Source: Apophysomyces variabilis (lineage: Eukaryota; Mucoromycota; Mucoromycetes; Mucorales; Mucoraceae). Taken from it: DNA of 64,000 nucleotides. The position numbers and the translations under genes were made by a program. Location: positions 255,410 to 319,409 of the forward strand of contig MZZL01000384.1 of NCBI GenBank assembly GCA_002749535.1, given 5' to 3'. Shown here in pieces: positions 10,848 to 22,127 of this stretch. Each line of letters opens with the position of its first letter. Positions within the stretch are counted from its first letter, which is position 1. Below the pieces are notes generated by a model. That model did not search any database and was not told the DNA's origin. It worked only from the letters and a program-made list of their open reading frames with translations.

Positions 10848-13800
10848 CTATGCGAACTGAGTCACTTGCATGTCTTGCTTGGGGTTCGTCCCGGCAATTG
10901 GTTTCTTTTTTTGAAAAGGTGATGGTCGGTTATTGTTATTGAGAGCCATATGCTCTGCAACACGTCTAATATTTCTGCTGGCGTTACAATCGCAATTCCA
11001 AACCGTTTTGCATTGTTCGCAGTGCACGACGGCATGCAACGACTGACCCAGCGATCCTTTTTACGTTACTCAGTTTCTCTGCTCCATAGCCAGAACAAAT
11101 TATGGACGTTTTGAACTCGTCAACGTCTACGACCTTGCATCGTCCTCTGGCTTTATTCTCTTTAATCTTTCTTCTAATGATGTTGGAAGTTCCTGCTCGT
11201 GTGCCTTTCAGTCGGATGCGGCGTAGCCTTTGATCATTTATTTCTACTATCATAGTCAATCTTTTAAATTATCTGTTGACTTTTACCTCGCAAATGTATT
11301 CGGCAGCCTTCGACAACTAGTTCTCTTCAATTTTCCAGGGAAGAGTCCAAACGACGACGACTTGTCCATGTCAGCGACAAAGCATCTATTTTTTCATTTT
11401 AACTCTTACCTCGGTTCAGTATCCGAAATTTCCGTTCGCTTAACAGTTCCTGCCTTGGCCTTGTTTTGTCGTTTCCGGCGTTTCTTCTTTTGCTTACGAT
11501 GTGTTCTCTGATTTCTGGTGTTTTTTGTAGGATATTTGCTGCCACCGGATATTAAACGTTCCGCAAACTCGTCACTAGCGTGTTGGCCACCAATATGTCT
11601 TCAATGAGCGGTACATAAAGTTAATGATGCACGTAGAATGACGATTTTAAGGTTACCGCCAAAACGGAGGCTTGCATACCTCTTAGCGTAGTATTGGTGT
11701 AAAGTCAACATATGCAACAATAAAAAGCGAGCATAACGATCGAACTGAGATATACTGGCCGTCTTCGCGCTAGGCATATCTTTTTCGATTTGCTGGATCT
11801 TAGGCTTTTGTTTTTCATATGGTCAATGATAGTTTTGCTTGCGTTGTAATGGGCGAGGTGATAAAATTCTTTCTTCGATGATAATATGATCTCATGGCTA
11901 TATTTTTCATGACCATTGCTGGCAACATACGCATCCGTTATCCCAGGATCTACGCCTCTCAAGTCAAAGCCATGCAGATTCCCCTGAAAGTCCTTCATAG
12001 TTTTTGCCGACTTATCTTCAGTCAAATGTTGCCTTTTCCTGGAGAACGTAAACGCCGCTGTGTAACCGTCTGTTGCGAGTGACCGAAACATTTTTTGGTT
12101 TGATTTCTCCATTTCATCCAATGATCGTATTTCTTTTGTCTTTGTGAAATCAAACGATTCCCAAAACATTTCGTCTTTGTTTGCTCTTTGGCTAACTCCA
12201 ACCAACGATGCTAATGTTTGGTGATCTATTTGGATATATCGCCAGGTAGTTGCCGTTCGTGGCATGATTGTAAATAGACGTTCGCTGGAACCTTGGATTT
12301 TTGGCATAAAAGCCCCTCTGACCAATTTTCTAGCAGTTTTTGCCAAAAGCTTCTGTATATAAACATAGTCTACTGAAGAAATATCGTCTTTGAACATTGA
12401 TCGTATCTCTTTCTCGAATAAGTTTGGCGCATTAAGAGATGTTTGCTTAGCGCAAAGAATTATACATATGACACCGTTGTCGTTTGCTTTTTCAAGCTAT
12501 ATCCCATTTTTAACATGATGAATTCCCCCCTTTTTGTTTAGGTAAATCTTCGGCTAGACTACAAATAGCTTTTCGGGTCCTCCCTACAAAGAGTGAATTT
12601 TTTTCGTCTTGAAAGATTCTTGAAACTCTCTAATTTTTCTGAAAATTTGGGAAATAACCATCCTCGAGAAGGGATCGGCATCGGTTTGCGGACTGGTGTA
12701 TCACCTAAAGGCTCGAGGTCCTCGAGGATTTCGTACAGAGGCCGCGTATAGACATGAGGTTTAGCCGCCAGCTCGGTTGACGTGGTAGGAATATTTTTAG
12801 GACAAATATTGACATTCTGCAAGACCGTATTGATTGCGGTCTTGAATTTGTCCCTTGGCACAACTGAGTACGGATAATGCGGTTGTCCCTTTGCCCCAAT
12901 GTCATAGGCAAACTTGGCCAGTTTCTTTATACCTTCCGTTGTGATATCTATCTTGAGCTTTTCCTGCGTTTGCACAAAGTGCGTTAACCTAAAACATTGA
13001 CAGGTGTTCTACTTACCAGCTCAATTTGGAGACAGTATTTGATATACTTCTCCATACGTTGACTATAATTTTCGACTACATGATTGGAAACCGCGACTGC
13101 CATTTGAGCACATGTAGACGCGAAACAGTGCATTATATCACTGGATATGTCAACTAACGGTTTATCCTCTTGGCCTGTCCTTAATTTCGCATATTCCTTG
13201 TAGACAGTGTGCAAGTCTGCGAGAAATTCTGGTTGCTGTAGTATTTGCCTTGAGGTGATGTTTCTTCCAAAAATCATTTGTCCGCATGCATATAAAAAGT
13301 CCTGCTGAAAGCACAGATGCGGAATAGGCTTGCTGTTGGATAATCGCCAAAGGACAAAGCGTGAAGAAAGTAGCTCAGTTTCTTGCGTCAAAGCTAACCA
13401 CATTTCATGCGTGAGAGTTCAGCACAACAAAAAGAGAATACTAACTTTTTATAGATGTCTGCAAGTCTCTTATTCTAAGCAATATGTTTTCGCTGCACAC
13501 CGCAGCCAAACTGATCTTTCTCGTGTACTGTAGGGGCGACTCCCCTAATCGTTCTTTGGCATCTTCCGATTTGGATGCGATATGGCTTGGACACAGGCTG
13601 CTTTAACGGCGAGAATGTGATCGCATTGTCCTTGGCGACGAAATTTTACAGGTTTTGCGGTATTTGTTGGGATCGGTTATATAGACTTTATAGGATTCTT
13701 CGATCTTTGCCGCTTTTTTTCGCCTCGCCTCGACTCCTTCTCCTCATCGGTCTTCTTTCTTTTCTTTCGGACAGGTGAAGCTGTAGTTGGTTCGCAGACT

Positions 13801-14041
13801 GTCTTCAGCCACTTCACGGTACTCTCTGACACTTGAGGAAGATCCACTTGGCAAGAGTGTCTAATACAATATCTTAAAATAGTGAATCGCTAGTAAAAGC
13901 GATACCTCCGTTATCGTCTTCATCAGTTGATGACACTTCTGTTTTCTAACGTCTGCCATTGCCATTAATATGACGTTCTTGTACAATACATTTCGTCATA
14001 TCTGTACTTTTCATTGTTGATTTGCGCTTTTTAGGTGGCAT
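10848..14041 (-). pseudogene. Fanzor (TnpB-like RNA-guided endonuclease family), degenerate
   Basis: Successive frames on the minus strand together outline one Fanzor-type protein. It starts at ATG 14041-14039 with MPPKKRKS, a classic nuclear localisation signal, followed by a Lys/Arg-rich segment (PVRKKRKK near 13770). The helical N-terminal lobe lies at 13403-12984 (VENYSQRMEKYIKYCLQIEL) and 12975-12559. The core at 12397-11705 carries SLATDGYTAAFTF and RuvC-I in GVDPGITDA, with Asp at 11950-11948. In another frame, MPSAKTASISQFDRYARF follows (about 11800-11740). RuvC-II is VVDVDEFKTS, with Glu at 11118-11116. The zinc ribbon reads CSGYG...CEQC, so one Cys is Tyr. RuvC-III is WNCDCNASRNI, with Asp at 10991-10989, and the stop is TAG at 10850-10848. 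Frame changes near 13010, 12400-12560, 11790 and 11030 have no usable introns, and stops interrupt other joins. All three acidic positions survive, but the gene cannot be read through as it stands. Fanzors are eukaryotic relatives of transposon TnpB nucleases guided by an omega-RNA; activity here is unlikely. Confidence 0.85.
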
Positions 14042-15791
14042 CTCCTTGAAACTCGGAAGGAAAAAGAAGAAGCTTAAAGAAGAAAAGCGTAAAAGAAGAT
14101 TGGAATAAAAGAAGGAAAACGATCAAACGTATATGACAGAATAACTTTGTGATAAATGACTGAATCATTATGATGAAGACCGTAATAAATTGATATGGGT
14201 ATCTCTTCCGTTACCAAGGGAAACCATCTGAAGCTCCTCTGACCATGATCAATGCCGATGGATGACTCGCCGTTAAATATTCTCAAAAAAGATTTGATGT
14301 GTGGATCATTTAACGCACAATTACACTACTCGTAATTGTTCTCCTTATGTATTATATAATTGCTTAGGTAGCTATGTTTACCTTTGAGTCTGGTTCGTTC
14401 TTTTGACAACAGTGGTCAACGAAATCTCCATGTCCAGTATGTAGTGATTGCTTGTATTAAGATATTCATATTTCACAGGTTCATGTTATCTTGATTAACG
14501 AAGGAATAAGCATTCAGATGTGCATTGATCGCAGCGACGCAGTTATACATATCCATGGCGAAATGGATGGCTTATGCGTTGGAAGCGCTACCAAGCAACG
14601 TGGCAGAATAGTAAGACAACATTTATTGGCTCACCGAGAATGGTTAGTGCCTAAGCAAGTTAGATAATGTATTATGAAAAAGAAGCAAAAAAATGCGAAG
14701 TAAGTGTCTTTCAAGCAAAGTCAAAATGGCGATAATTCCTCAAAGGACATTTCGCAGTTTGACTATTTCCCAAGAAATCGAGACGAGGTTACCCAGCAAA
14801 CACATCCCAATAGTATAGCAACGACTATTCAGATTAATGCCTGTTTTTCGGCCTCCTCACTGATTGTTAGGTATCCGTAGAAACAAAATAGCTTTCTCTC
14901 ACATGCTGCAGTGGTGGAAAAAGCGGATCGTGCAGGATCAAAGTTTCCTGTCACGGCTTTTACGAATAAAGACACCGTTGTCTAAGGATGGACACCCTTG
15001 GCCTGGCTCGCTTCGCAGCGCACCCGCCTTCTCCCTCCCACACCCCATCATCCCACCGCACACCCATTTATTTGGTGTCAGGTATAGGTTCATTAGACAC
15101 ATATTGCAGCAACGGTGGAAGTAATCTTTGAAGCTGCTTACACAGCTTCTCCTGGCTAAGTACGAAAAGCTATTCTCAGTGCTTGAAGAGGCAATTGTGT
15201 CAGAGGATGATATGGAAACGATTGTTGAAAACCTATTCCAAGTGCATGAAGAGGCTATTGGCCGGCTGTTATTGTTATTTGTGAAGCTGTATACAATATT
15301 CTCAGGATAGTACGGACAGAAACAACTCATAATATATAAATACGCCTTGAAGTAGAGAGGAGGGCAAGAGCTCTCTTTTTGTAACCATGAGATGATTCTT
15401 TTTTAAGTGTGGTGACTATGTTTTTGATTGTAAAACGTTGCAATGATCACTCATCTTTCTGTTTTGGTTTATTGAGTAACAGTGATTTTCCCTTTTCCTG
15501 TATTGATGGATGAGGGTAATGCAGCCCAGTTTTGTTTTTTTTTGTAGAAAACAGTGGCTTCCCTAATATATTCGCTAATTTTCAAATATGGAAATGGGTT
15601 TGAAAAGGCAATCGGAATGAAAGTTTTCTGCGAATGAGGTAGCAACGATATCTGAAAAGTTTGCCTTGAATGGAAATTTGTGGTCCTTCAAGACCTTTTA
15701 TGTGGGGCCCAACGCCAAAACGACATTTCTTTAGTATAATGTTGTGATGTGATGTGAGTTGTGATTGTGATGATATAATGTGATAAATTCA
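14042..15791. other. Intergenic, possible left arm of the Fanzor-carrying element; no supported gene
   Basis: This lies upstream of the Fanzor start and downstream of the acyl-CoA ligase stop. One + strand frame at 15128-15310 (60 codons) would form an amphipathic helix, but its start context, neighbours and length do not support a gene. A more GC-rich patch lies at 14990-15060. Beyond about 15350 the DNA is AT-rich 3' flank, with short ttgtgatgtgatgtga-like repetition at 15740-15780. Confidence 0.35.
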
Positions 15792-18035
15792 TTAATTGAT
15801 ACGCTTTTCATATCCTTTCCACAAGTCCTTCCTCAAGATGAATTTCTGAATTTTGCCTGTAAAAAGGGTGAATAACCAATGTTTTGTTTCTACAAAAAAT
15901 GTCTTACCGGTACTATGTAAGTTTTATGCGACATTTACAACCCGCTACAGTTAGTATTTCATTATCATCAAAATGACACTGCACTTGCCTTGTTTTAGGA
16001 AGCTCGTTGATAAACAGGACTTTGGAAGGACACTATTTAGCAGTAAAATAAGAGAAAAAGAATATGTCTTCCTTGAATTGTAAACACGTACTTTGTATCC
16101 TGCAAGTTTCTTTCGGCAATGAGCAATCACCGCTTCTGCCGTTAACGAGCGTCCATTCCTCAAGACAATAAAGGCATAGGGTCGCTCACCCCATTTATCA
16201 TCAGGGCCTCCCACAATTGCACTACGTTTTCGTAGATGAACCAAGTCTCTTATCAAAATCGCTTTTCCTTTTTCCACTCTTATCCTAATACAAACCATTC
16301 TGAAACCTCCTCTAGCTGGACAATCACACCTTCCACTTCAATAGAACTGATATTCTCACCACCGGAAACAATCACGTCCTTGCTGCGGTCGACAATCTCA
16401 ATGGCTCCATCCGGATGGCGGACAGCGAGATCACCCGACCAAAACACTCCGGCACGGAAAGCCTTTTTGGTTTCTTCCGGGTCCTTATAATATCCCATCA
16501 TGGTCTGGTTTCCCGTAAAGCAGATCTCACCGATGGTTTTGCCATTAGGAACCACATCCTTCGCCGTCTCACGGTCTAGCACGCGAAGTTCGTCATTCAC
16601 AATCATACCAAATCCTTGTCGTGCCAACAGCCTCACTTGCTCCTCTTCCGGTAAGTCCAGCAACAGAGTAGGGTTATAGGTCATGGCCGCAGGTCCATAG
16701 GTTTCCGTCAGACCGTAGATATGAACCGGATGAATGTTCAATTTCCTCAACCGTGACATGGTTGTGCTTGATAATGCAGACCCTACATAAAAAAAAACCT
16801 CTTAGGATAAGCATTTGGAAACAAACAAGCAAGCACACGCACACAGAAACATCTATGTCCATGTATCTCGATTGTAAATGTATATCTTAACGATGAATGA
16901 AAGTTTCTTTCTCACCTCCAACCATGACACGAATAGGATGATCTAAACGGGTGGCATCCTTATGATTACAAATTTCATTTTGAACAGTAGGTGCACCACA
17001 GTAATGTGTCACCCCAGCTTCTTTAAGTAGCTTCCAGATGTAGGTATAATCCATCTTATTAAGCATGACTTGTGTACCTAAACCGTTCACCCTTCTTGTA
17101 AGTTCCAGCTGTGTTTCTCCGTTTCTCCTGTTTACTTACCTCCTACAGCAACGACAGCCCATGGAAAACACCACCCTATTATTCCCTTACACATGAGAGG
17201 ATGTAGAAAGATTGTTTTACTTACCGTTGCAGTGGAATAAAGGAGACGTCCATAGAAATACACTGTCCACAGAAAGACCATGATGTATGGATACGCCAAG
17301 GGCTGTGAGATAGGACCCACGGTAACTATTCACGACGCCTTTAGGCCTTCCAGTGGACCCAGAGGTATAGTTGATGGAGATGGTATCGTTTTCATTGGCA
17401 TCCAGTGCCAAATCGGTCCATGGGATTGTCGCTTTGCAGCCTTCCAATAAGCGATCGTAATGATCGTCTTGCTCGGCATCCGAAATGTGGATCAATTTTA
17501 AGGATACTTTCACTGCTGGCGTAAGAAGATGTAACAGTTCATCCTGGACCAAGACAACGGACGCACCGGAATGTGTAAGGATGTATTCGATTTCTGCTGC
17601 AGCCAGACGCGTATTTAATGGTACCATCACAGCACCAGCAGCGGGTACGGCATAGTGGGCTTCTACCACAGATGGAATATTCTGACAAAGAATGGCCACC
17701 CTGTCCCCTCGTCGAACACCATAGTCCAGTAGCAATACGTTTGCCAATCTTCTACAACGTTCTGCAAATTCTTGATAGGTATACGACTTTTGCCGATGGA
17801 TGATAGCAGTTTTATGAGCATACACCAACGCACTACGAAGCAGGAAACGCACAGGATTGAGAGCGGTGAAGTTTGGAGGTTCATTCGAACGCCTAGCGAT
17901 GCGTACTGAGACAGAGCGTTATTATTGATCCTATAGAAGAAGAAGAAAGAAATGATTCTTACGTGATTCGAAGGAACTTCCACCTTGTATATGTTGTGAG
18001 ATTCGCTGCAGGCGCTGATGTGCTGCACTAGACAT
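15792..18035 (-). CDS. Acyl-CoA synthetase / AMP-dependent ligase (plant AAE- and ACN1-like class)
   Basis: This enzyme would activate a short- or medium-chain carboxylic acid to its CoA thioester through an acyl-adenylate. It starts at ATG 18035 (MSSAAHQRLQRISQH), with an intron from C|GTAAGA to CTCAG|TACGC. The P-loop motif YTSGSTGRPKG lies near residue 190. The segment FLWTSPLFHCNGWCFPW is typical of the AAE/ACN1 branch. Later motifs are YGLTETYGP, GEICFTGNQTMMGYYKDPE, SGDLAV, DRSKDVIVSGGENIS and, in the last exon, GKIQKFILRKDLW, whose TGK/K region is the C-terminal catalytic lysine hinge. It ends KRIN, TAA at 15794-15792. The C-terminus is not an SKL-type peroxisomal signal, although relatives are often peroxisomal. 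About seven introns were inferred; two near the C-terminus are less certain. A CACGTG box lies 131 bp upstream. The preferred acid cannot be told from sequence. Confidence 0.88.
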
Positions 18036-18475
18036 GAAAGAGAGATAAAGAAACAAAACAGAGGCAGGGGAGTATTAAAATAGCATGGCGTTAATGCTTA
18101 GTCGTATGTGGGAAGGTTGCACCGGTCCCTTTACCGAACTTTGTGTTTCGCTTTTCTATTTCCGCCACGTGTGACGCCTTGTCATATTTCCTTTCTGTCC
18201 TTCAAAGATCGCTGTTCTCACGCTATAACAGAAACAGACCCATCGTTCTGCGGGGTTTGTAAATTCATTGGCTGCAATTAAAGTTAAAGCATATATGTAC
18301 ATGCTACTTCTTCAATTGTGTATTTGTAGAGGGATACAGAAAGAAGAAAAAGAGATATAGAACATGATAGATGAAGCGCTTCAACTTAACTTCAGTTTTA
18401 TTGTGTTGTCGTACTGATGTAGATTGGAAGAAGAAGAAAAAAAAAGGGTATGCAGATACAGAATGGATCATTGTT
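18036..18475. other. Intergenic between acyl-CoA ligase start and flavocytochrome b2 stop
   Basis: The right part (18300-18475) is purine-rich on the + strand, meaning T-rich on the transcribed minus strand, and would be the 3' UTR of the flavocytochrome gene. The left part is the ligase promoter. No other feature was seen. Confidence 0.4.
18166..18171. promoter_or_regulatory. CACGTG E-box/G-box upstream of the acyl-CoA ligase
   Basis: A perfect CACGTG palindrome (in the context gccacgtgtga) sits about 131 bp upstream of the ligase start codon. This hexamer is the usual core site of fungal bHLH regulators. With one hexamer and no expression data, function is only suggested. Confidence 0.25.
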
Positions 18476-20161
18476 TTATAATTTGGATAAAAGACCTCTT
18501 GGGACCATCTTTTCATAAGCACCACTAGACAGATTGTCGCTAGGTGTAGCCACAAAATGATCCTTCAGATTACGGATGTCCACCATATCGCGTGTGATAT
18601 CACTAATAGTAGGCGCTCCCATCAACCGCATACACATCTCTAACTCTTGCTGGAGTAACTGAACCAATCGTGTCACGCCCTCATCTCCATAGGTTGACAT
18701 AGCAAACTAAAAGAAACGAACCGAGTCTATCAGAGAAAAAAAGCTCATTTTCGTTGTATAGATACTTACTAAGGCCGGTCGTCCAATGCCCACTCCCTTG
18801 GCGCCCAAGGCAATGGCTTTGAAGATATCCGAACCACGACGGATACCGCCATCCAGATATACTTCGAAATTTTTATCGAGGTTTTCCAAGCGAAGCGCGT
18901 CCATGACATCTGGTAAGATCTCGATAGATGATGGTGCAAAATCAAGCTGTCTGCCACCATGATTGGAAAGAACAATGCCTTGGCATCCGAGACGAGCGGC
19001 CTTGACCGCATCTTCAGGTGTTTGAACACCCTTTAGAATGATTGGCATCTTAGTGATACTCTTGAACCATGGTAAATCATCCCAGCTGAGGGAGGGATCA
19101 ATAAAGGTACTAATATAGCGAGCAGCTCCCTCTTTGCGCGAGACACCGTCGTCTTCCATTTCGTCAGGTGCAGCATCCTGGTATTTGACTCGCATGTCTT
19201 TCTCACGTCGACCAAGTTGGGGTGCATCTACGGTAATGAACAGTCCCTTGATGCCCCGTTTCTCGGCATGACGGACAAACTTTTCGGTGATCTTTCTGTC
19301 TGCATTCACGTACAGCTGGACCCATTGGTCCTGGTTAGGCTGGGCCGCGTCACGGATCTCGTCAAAGGAGCAAGAGGCCAAGGTGGGGATCATCTGGATA
19401 ATGTTTGTTTTTGCAGCTGCTCGTGTCAGCACAAGCTCGCCTTCAGGATGACCCAGCTTTCCCAGAGCTGTACCGGTAATGTAGAGTGGCATGGACACCT
19501 TCGTACCAAGCATTTGCGTCTGCATGTCAATATTCTTGACGTTGACCATGACGCGAGGTCGCAACCAAATGCGATGGAAAGCGTTGTGATTCTCACGCAT
19601 GGAAATCTCGTCGTCAGCACCTGAAGAATAATAAGCCCAAGCTTCTGGTCGAAGCACGCTCTTGGCCACAGCTGCAGGAGATTAATGATTAGTGACCAAA
19701 TGGCAGCATGATCAGTACCAACGCATTTCTCTTACATTCGAAATCGAAAGTGTTGTACATTTCGTCCAAGCGGGGCATATTTTCCCTAGCCAAACGTATT
19801 TTCTTTTCTTGTTCTGTTTCGACCTTGGCTACCTTGGCTAAGGCGGCTTGATCGATTTGTCCTTTGCAGACATCGGGTGACAGGTACCGATCAATGATAT
19901 CGGGTGGATGAATGGGGTCAAACGCGTCTGTTGCATCTTGTCCTGCATACTTGAGAAGGATACGTTGTCCTCCTGGATGTTCTGGTAGGAATTTTGTCAA
20001 ATCGTATACTTTTCCATGAATGATCAGCCATAGATCATCTGTAGTTTATGTGCGAAAGAGAAAACCATCGGTGGTGAGAACAACCACGCTTAACAAGCTT
20101 CTCGTTGTGTTTCACCTTTGCTGTTATGCTGAGACACCTCTTCAGGAGAAAGGACCTTCAT
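18476..20161 (-). CDS. CYB2: L-lactate dehydrogenase (cytochrome), flavocytochrome b2
   Basis: It oxidises L-lactate (or a related 2-hydroxy acid) using FMN and passes electrons through a haem b5-like domain to cytochrome c. The start chosen is ATG 20161 ([16 protein letters not shown]), directly before the cytochrome b5 core. After an intron the b5 domain continues ([29 protein letters not shown] gives a haem ligand His). The FMN domain follows: [56 protein letters not shown], the substrate/FMN segment [11 protein letters not shown], and [10 protein letters not shown] with the catalytic His and Arg. [13 protein letters not shown] and GIGRP bind phosphate. The last exon ends GLLSKL, TAA 18478-18476. 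Yeast Cyb2 has an N-terminal mitochondrial targeting extension; the start chosen here has none, so location is open. Four exons are seen and no damage. Confidence 0.9.
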
Positions 20162-21191
20162 TTTCTTATTACGGATATAGTAGAATATACACAAAAAGAA
20201 GAGAGAGAGATAGAAAAAAAATGGATACGACTTAAAAACAGTGAAAGATTGCATAAAGTTTACGCTTGTTCCATCTCCTCCCCGCAACGTCGGATTGTTA
20301 TAACCAATAAGAACCAATAGCGGAGAATAACGAACCATGATAGGTGCAAACTCAAGATTGATAACAGCCTGTATGGAAAGACTTTTACCATAAGACGTTA
20401 GGTTATCCTCCATCCCACCGGGAAAAATTGCTATAGGCTAATGGTCTTCCCGCGCTCCAATAACCCAAACACTTACAGTGGGAAAACCGCTGCCTAATGT
20501 CTATAGTTACACCGTACCCCGGTCATCCCCGGGCAACCGGATCTGTGAACAAACCTTGATAATCTCTGGATATAGACACAGAAGACATCTTGCAACGTTG
20601 ACAATGGCTTGATAAATGGGTACTGGACCAATTCTAAATGACTCTGGTCGTTTTATTTGGCATGACCATGGGTCATGAGAAAAATGGGTTTCACATACGC
20701 AAAAAGTAGCCAGCCAGCACATTGATCCCAAACAAGCAATTGCCCTATCTGCACAGGTATAAAAACCAACGGTTACGGGCAGCAAGAAATATCCATAGAC
20801 TACTACTATTCAGAGACAAAGATATCGCCACAGTAAGCTGTAGAAGATCGCTTTTATTCTCGTTTTCAAACTTACGCGAACACAACGTAGACGAACAATG
20901 TCCAGTGCTAAAAAAAATTACAACTTCTATTTAGCCATTGACTGCCATTGCTGTCTACCGATCTGCAAATTTTCTATGAGAGAAAAGAATCATGATTTGC
21001 TCCGTAAAGCGGACGCCGCAAGCCAAGGAGCATTCTTTTGGTCAATCATCTTCTACCATGCGGTGGATACCTAATTAGTTGCTCATGGCTTGTAGCATAC
21101 AAGACGGTCCATCGCCAAGCAATACCGATAATGCCAGAATTCTTGACATAGAACAAACAGTTTCTTGCGAACATCTTCCGCAGGTCTGCTA
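20162..21191. other. Intergenic; flavocytochrome b2 promoter and 3' flank of next gene
   Basis: The first 120 bp are strongly pyrimidine-rich on the minus strand, fitting a promoter or 5' UTR of the flavocytochrome gene. The rest contains short frames without domains. No repeats or RNA genes were recognised. Confidence 0.35.
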
Positions 21192-22127
21192 TTATTCCGT
21201 CAAGAGGGTACGGTCTTCGTCTGGGTATAACGATGATGCGCCATCCGGTTCCTCTAGATTGTTAAACCAACATTGCACCAGCAAAACCAGATATTCCCCA
21301 ATCTGCTCCACAGTTGCGTCCTAAAGTAAGATCAATCAGACGAGGCATCCCCCGGTTAAATATGAAAAATTGATATTACACTAGTCGAAATGTGGGAGGC
21401 ATTAAGTGATTTACGCAAGGATTGCATCCGTTGTTGGATGAAGACATCGGAAAAACGAGTGGATACCATAATGACCTAAGTTTGTCCAAGCATATGCATT
21501 GGGGTTAGAGTACTTATCTCTTTATGATTCTTCATGCTACTACCAACTTACCAGACATAAATCGTCCTTTTGTCGCACGCCATCCACTAGGTAATCGCCC
21601 ATGGCTGTCCAAATACACACTTTGCAAGTACTGAGACCAAGGATCACAAATGGATTGTCTTCAGTTAAGCTGCCAGAGTCATTCTCATCATCGTCATCAA
21701 TATTTATGCTACGTTTATCATCGTCAAACTCTTCATCATCATCGTCCTCAGCAGTAGGCATCTCATTCACGATAGCCATTAACGATTCCAGGACGCCAAT
21801 AAGCATGGTGACACAATCCAAGGCAGCAACAGGAGATATAAAGGGAACAATATCTTTTTCTTCTGAATACTCGTCAGAAAGCGCTTTCCGTGAGAAAAGA
21901 TATACGGAAGGTAACGAGAAAATGCTTTTGGTTAATAAAGATGAGTCTGACCGACTTTCGCTTATTCGTTGTGTTGGCGTGCTGCTGTGCGTGTCCGTAG
22001 ACAACGATGCCTGAGGCGATGGACCAATGGCTGTCTTACTCGAGAGATTGCTGGAAGAAGAAACTGGAGATCCCATAGGACCACTAGGAACCGCTGCCCA
22101 TGATGCTGCTCGTCGATGATGGCGCAT
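21192..22127 (-). CDS. Unknown protein with acidic central tract
   Basis: Three exons can be joined in frame. The first is long, ATG 22127 to CTG|GTAAGT near 21552. The second encodes STRFSDVFIQQRMQSLRKS (about 21470-21370) and ends AGT|GTAATA. The third is DATVEQIGEYLVLLVQCWFN... and stops TAA 21194-21192. The N-terminus is basic and Ser-rich. The centre has a helical segment (CVTMLIGVLESLMAIVNEM) followed by a highly acidic block (EDDDDEEFDDDK...DDDDEND). The C-terminal half is compact (PFVILGLSTCKVCIWTAMGDYLVDGV). The family was not recognised. A short exon upstream (around 22250, encoding NAMLYKFAEALCYLKL) looks protein-like but did not join in phase to the ATG region, so the true 5' end may lie further right. 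Confidence 0.6.

Noticed and set aside
12984..13020. 28-nt GTAAGT...TTTTAG segment as a Fanzor intron
   Set aside because: It is too short for a spliceosomal intron here and its removal does not restore the frame.
15128..15310. 60-codon + frame with helical composition
   Set aside because: Short, unsupported by neighbours, and interrupted on both sides by stops in all frames.
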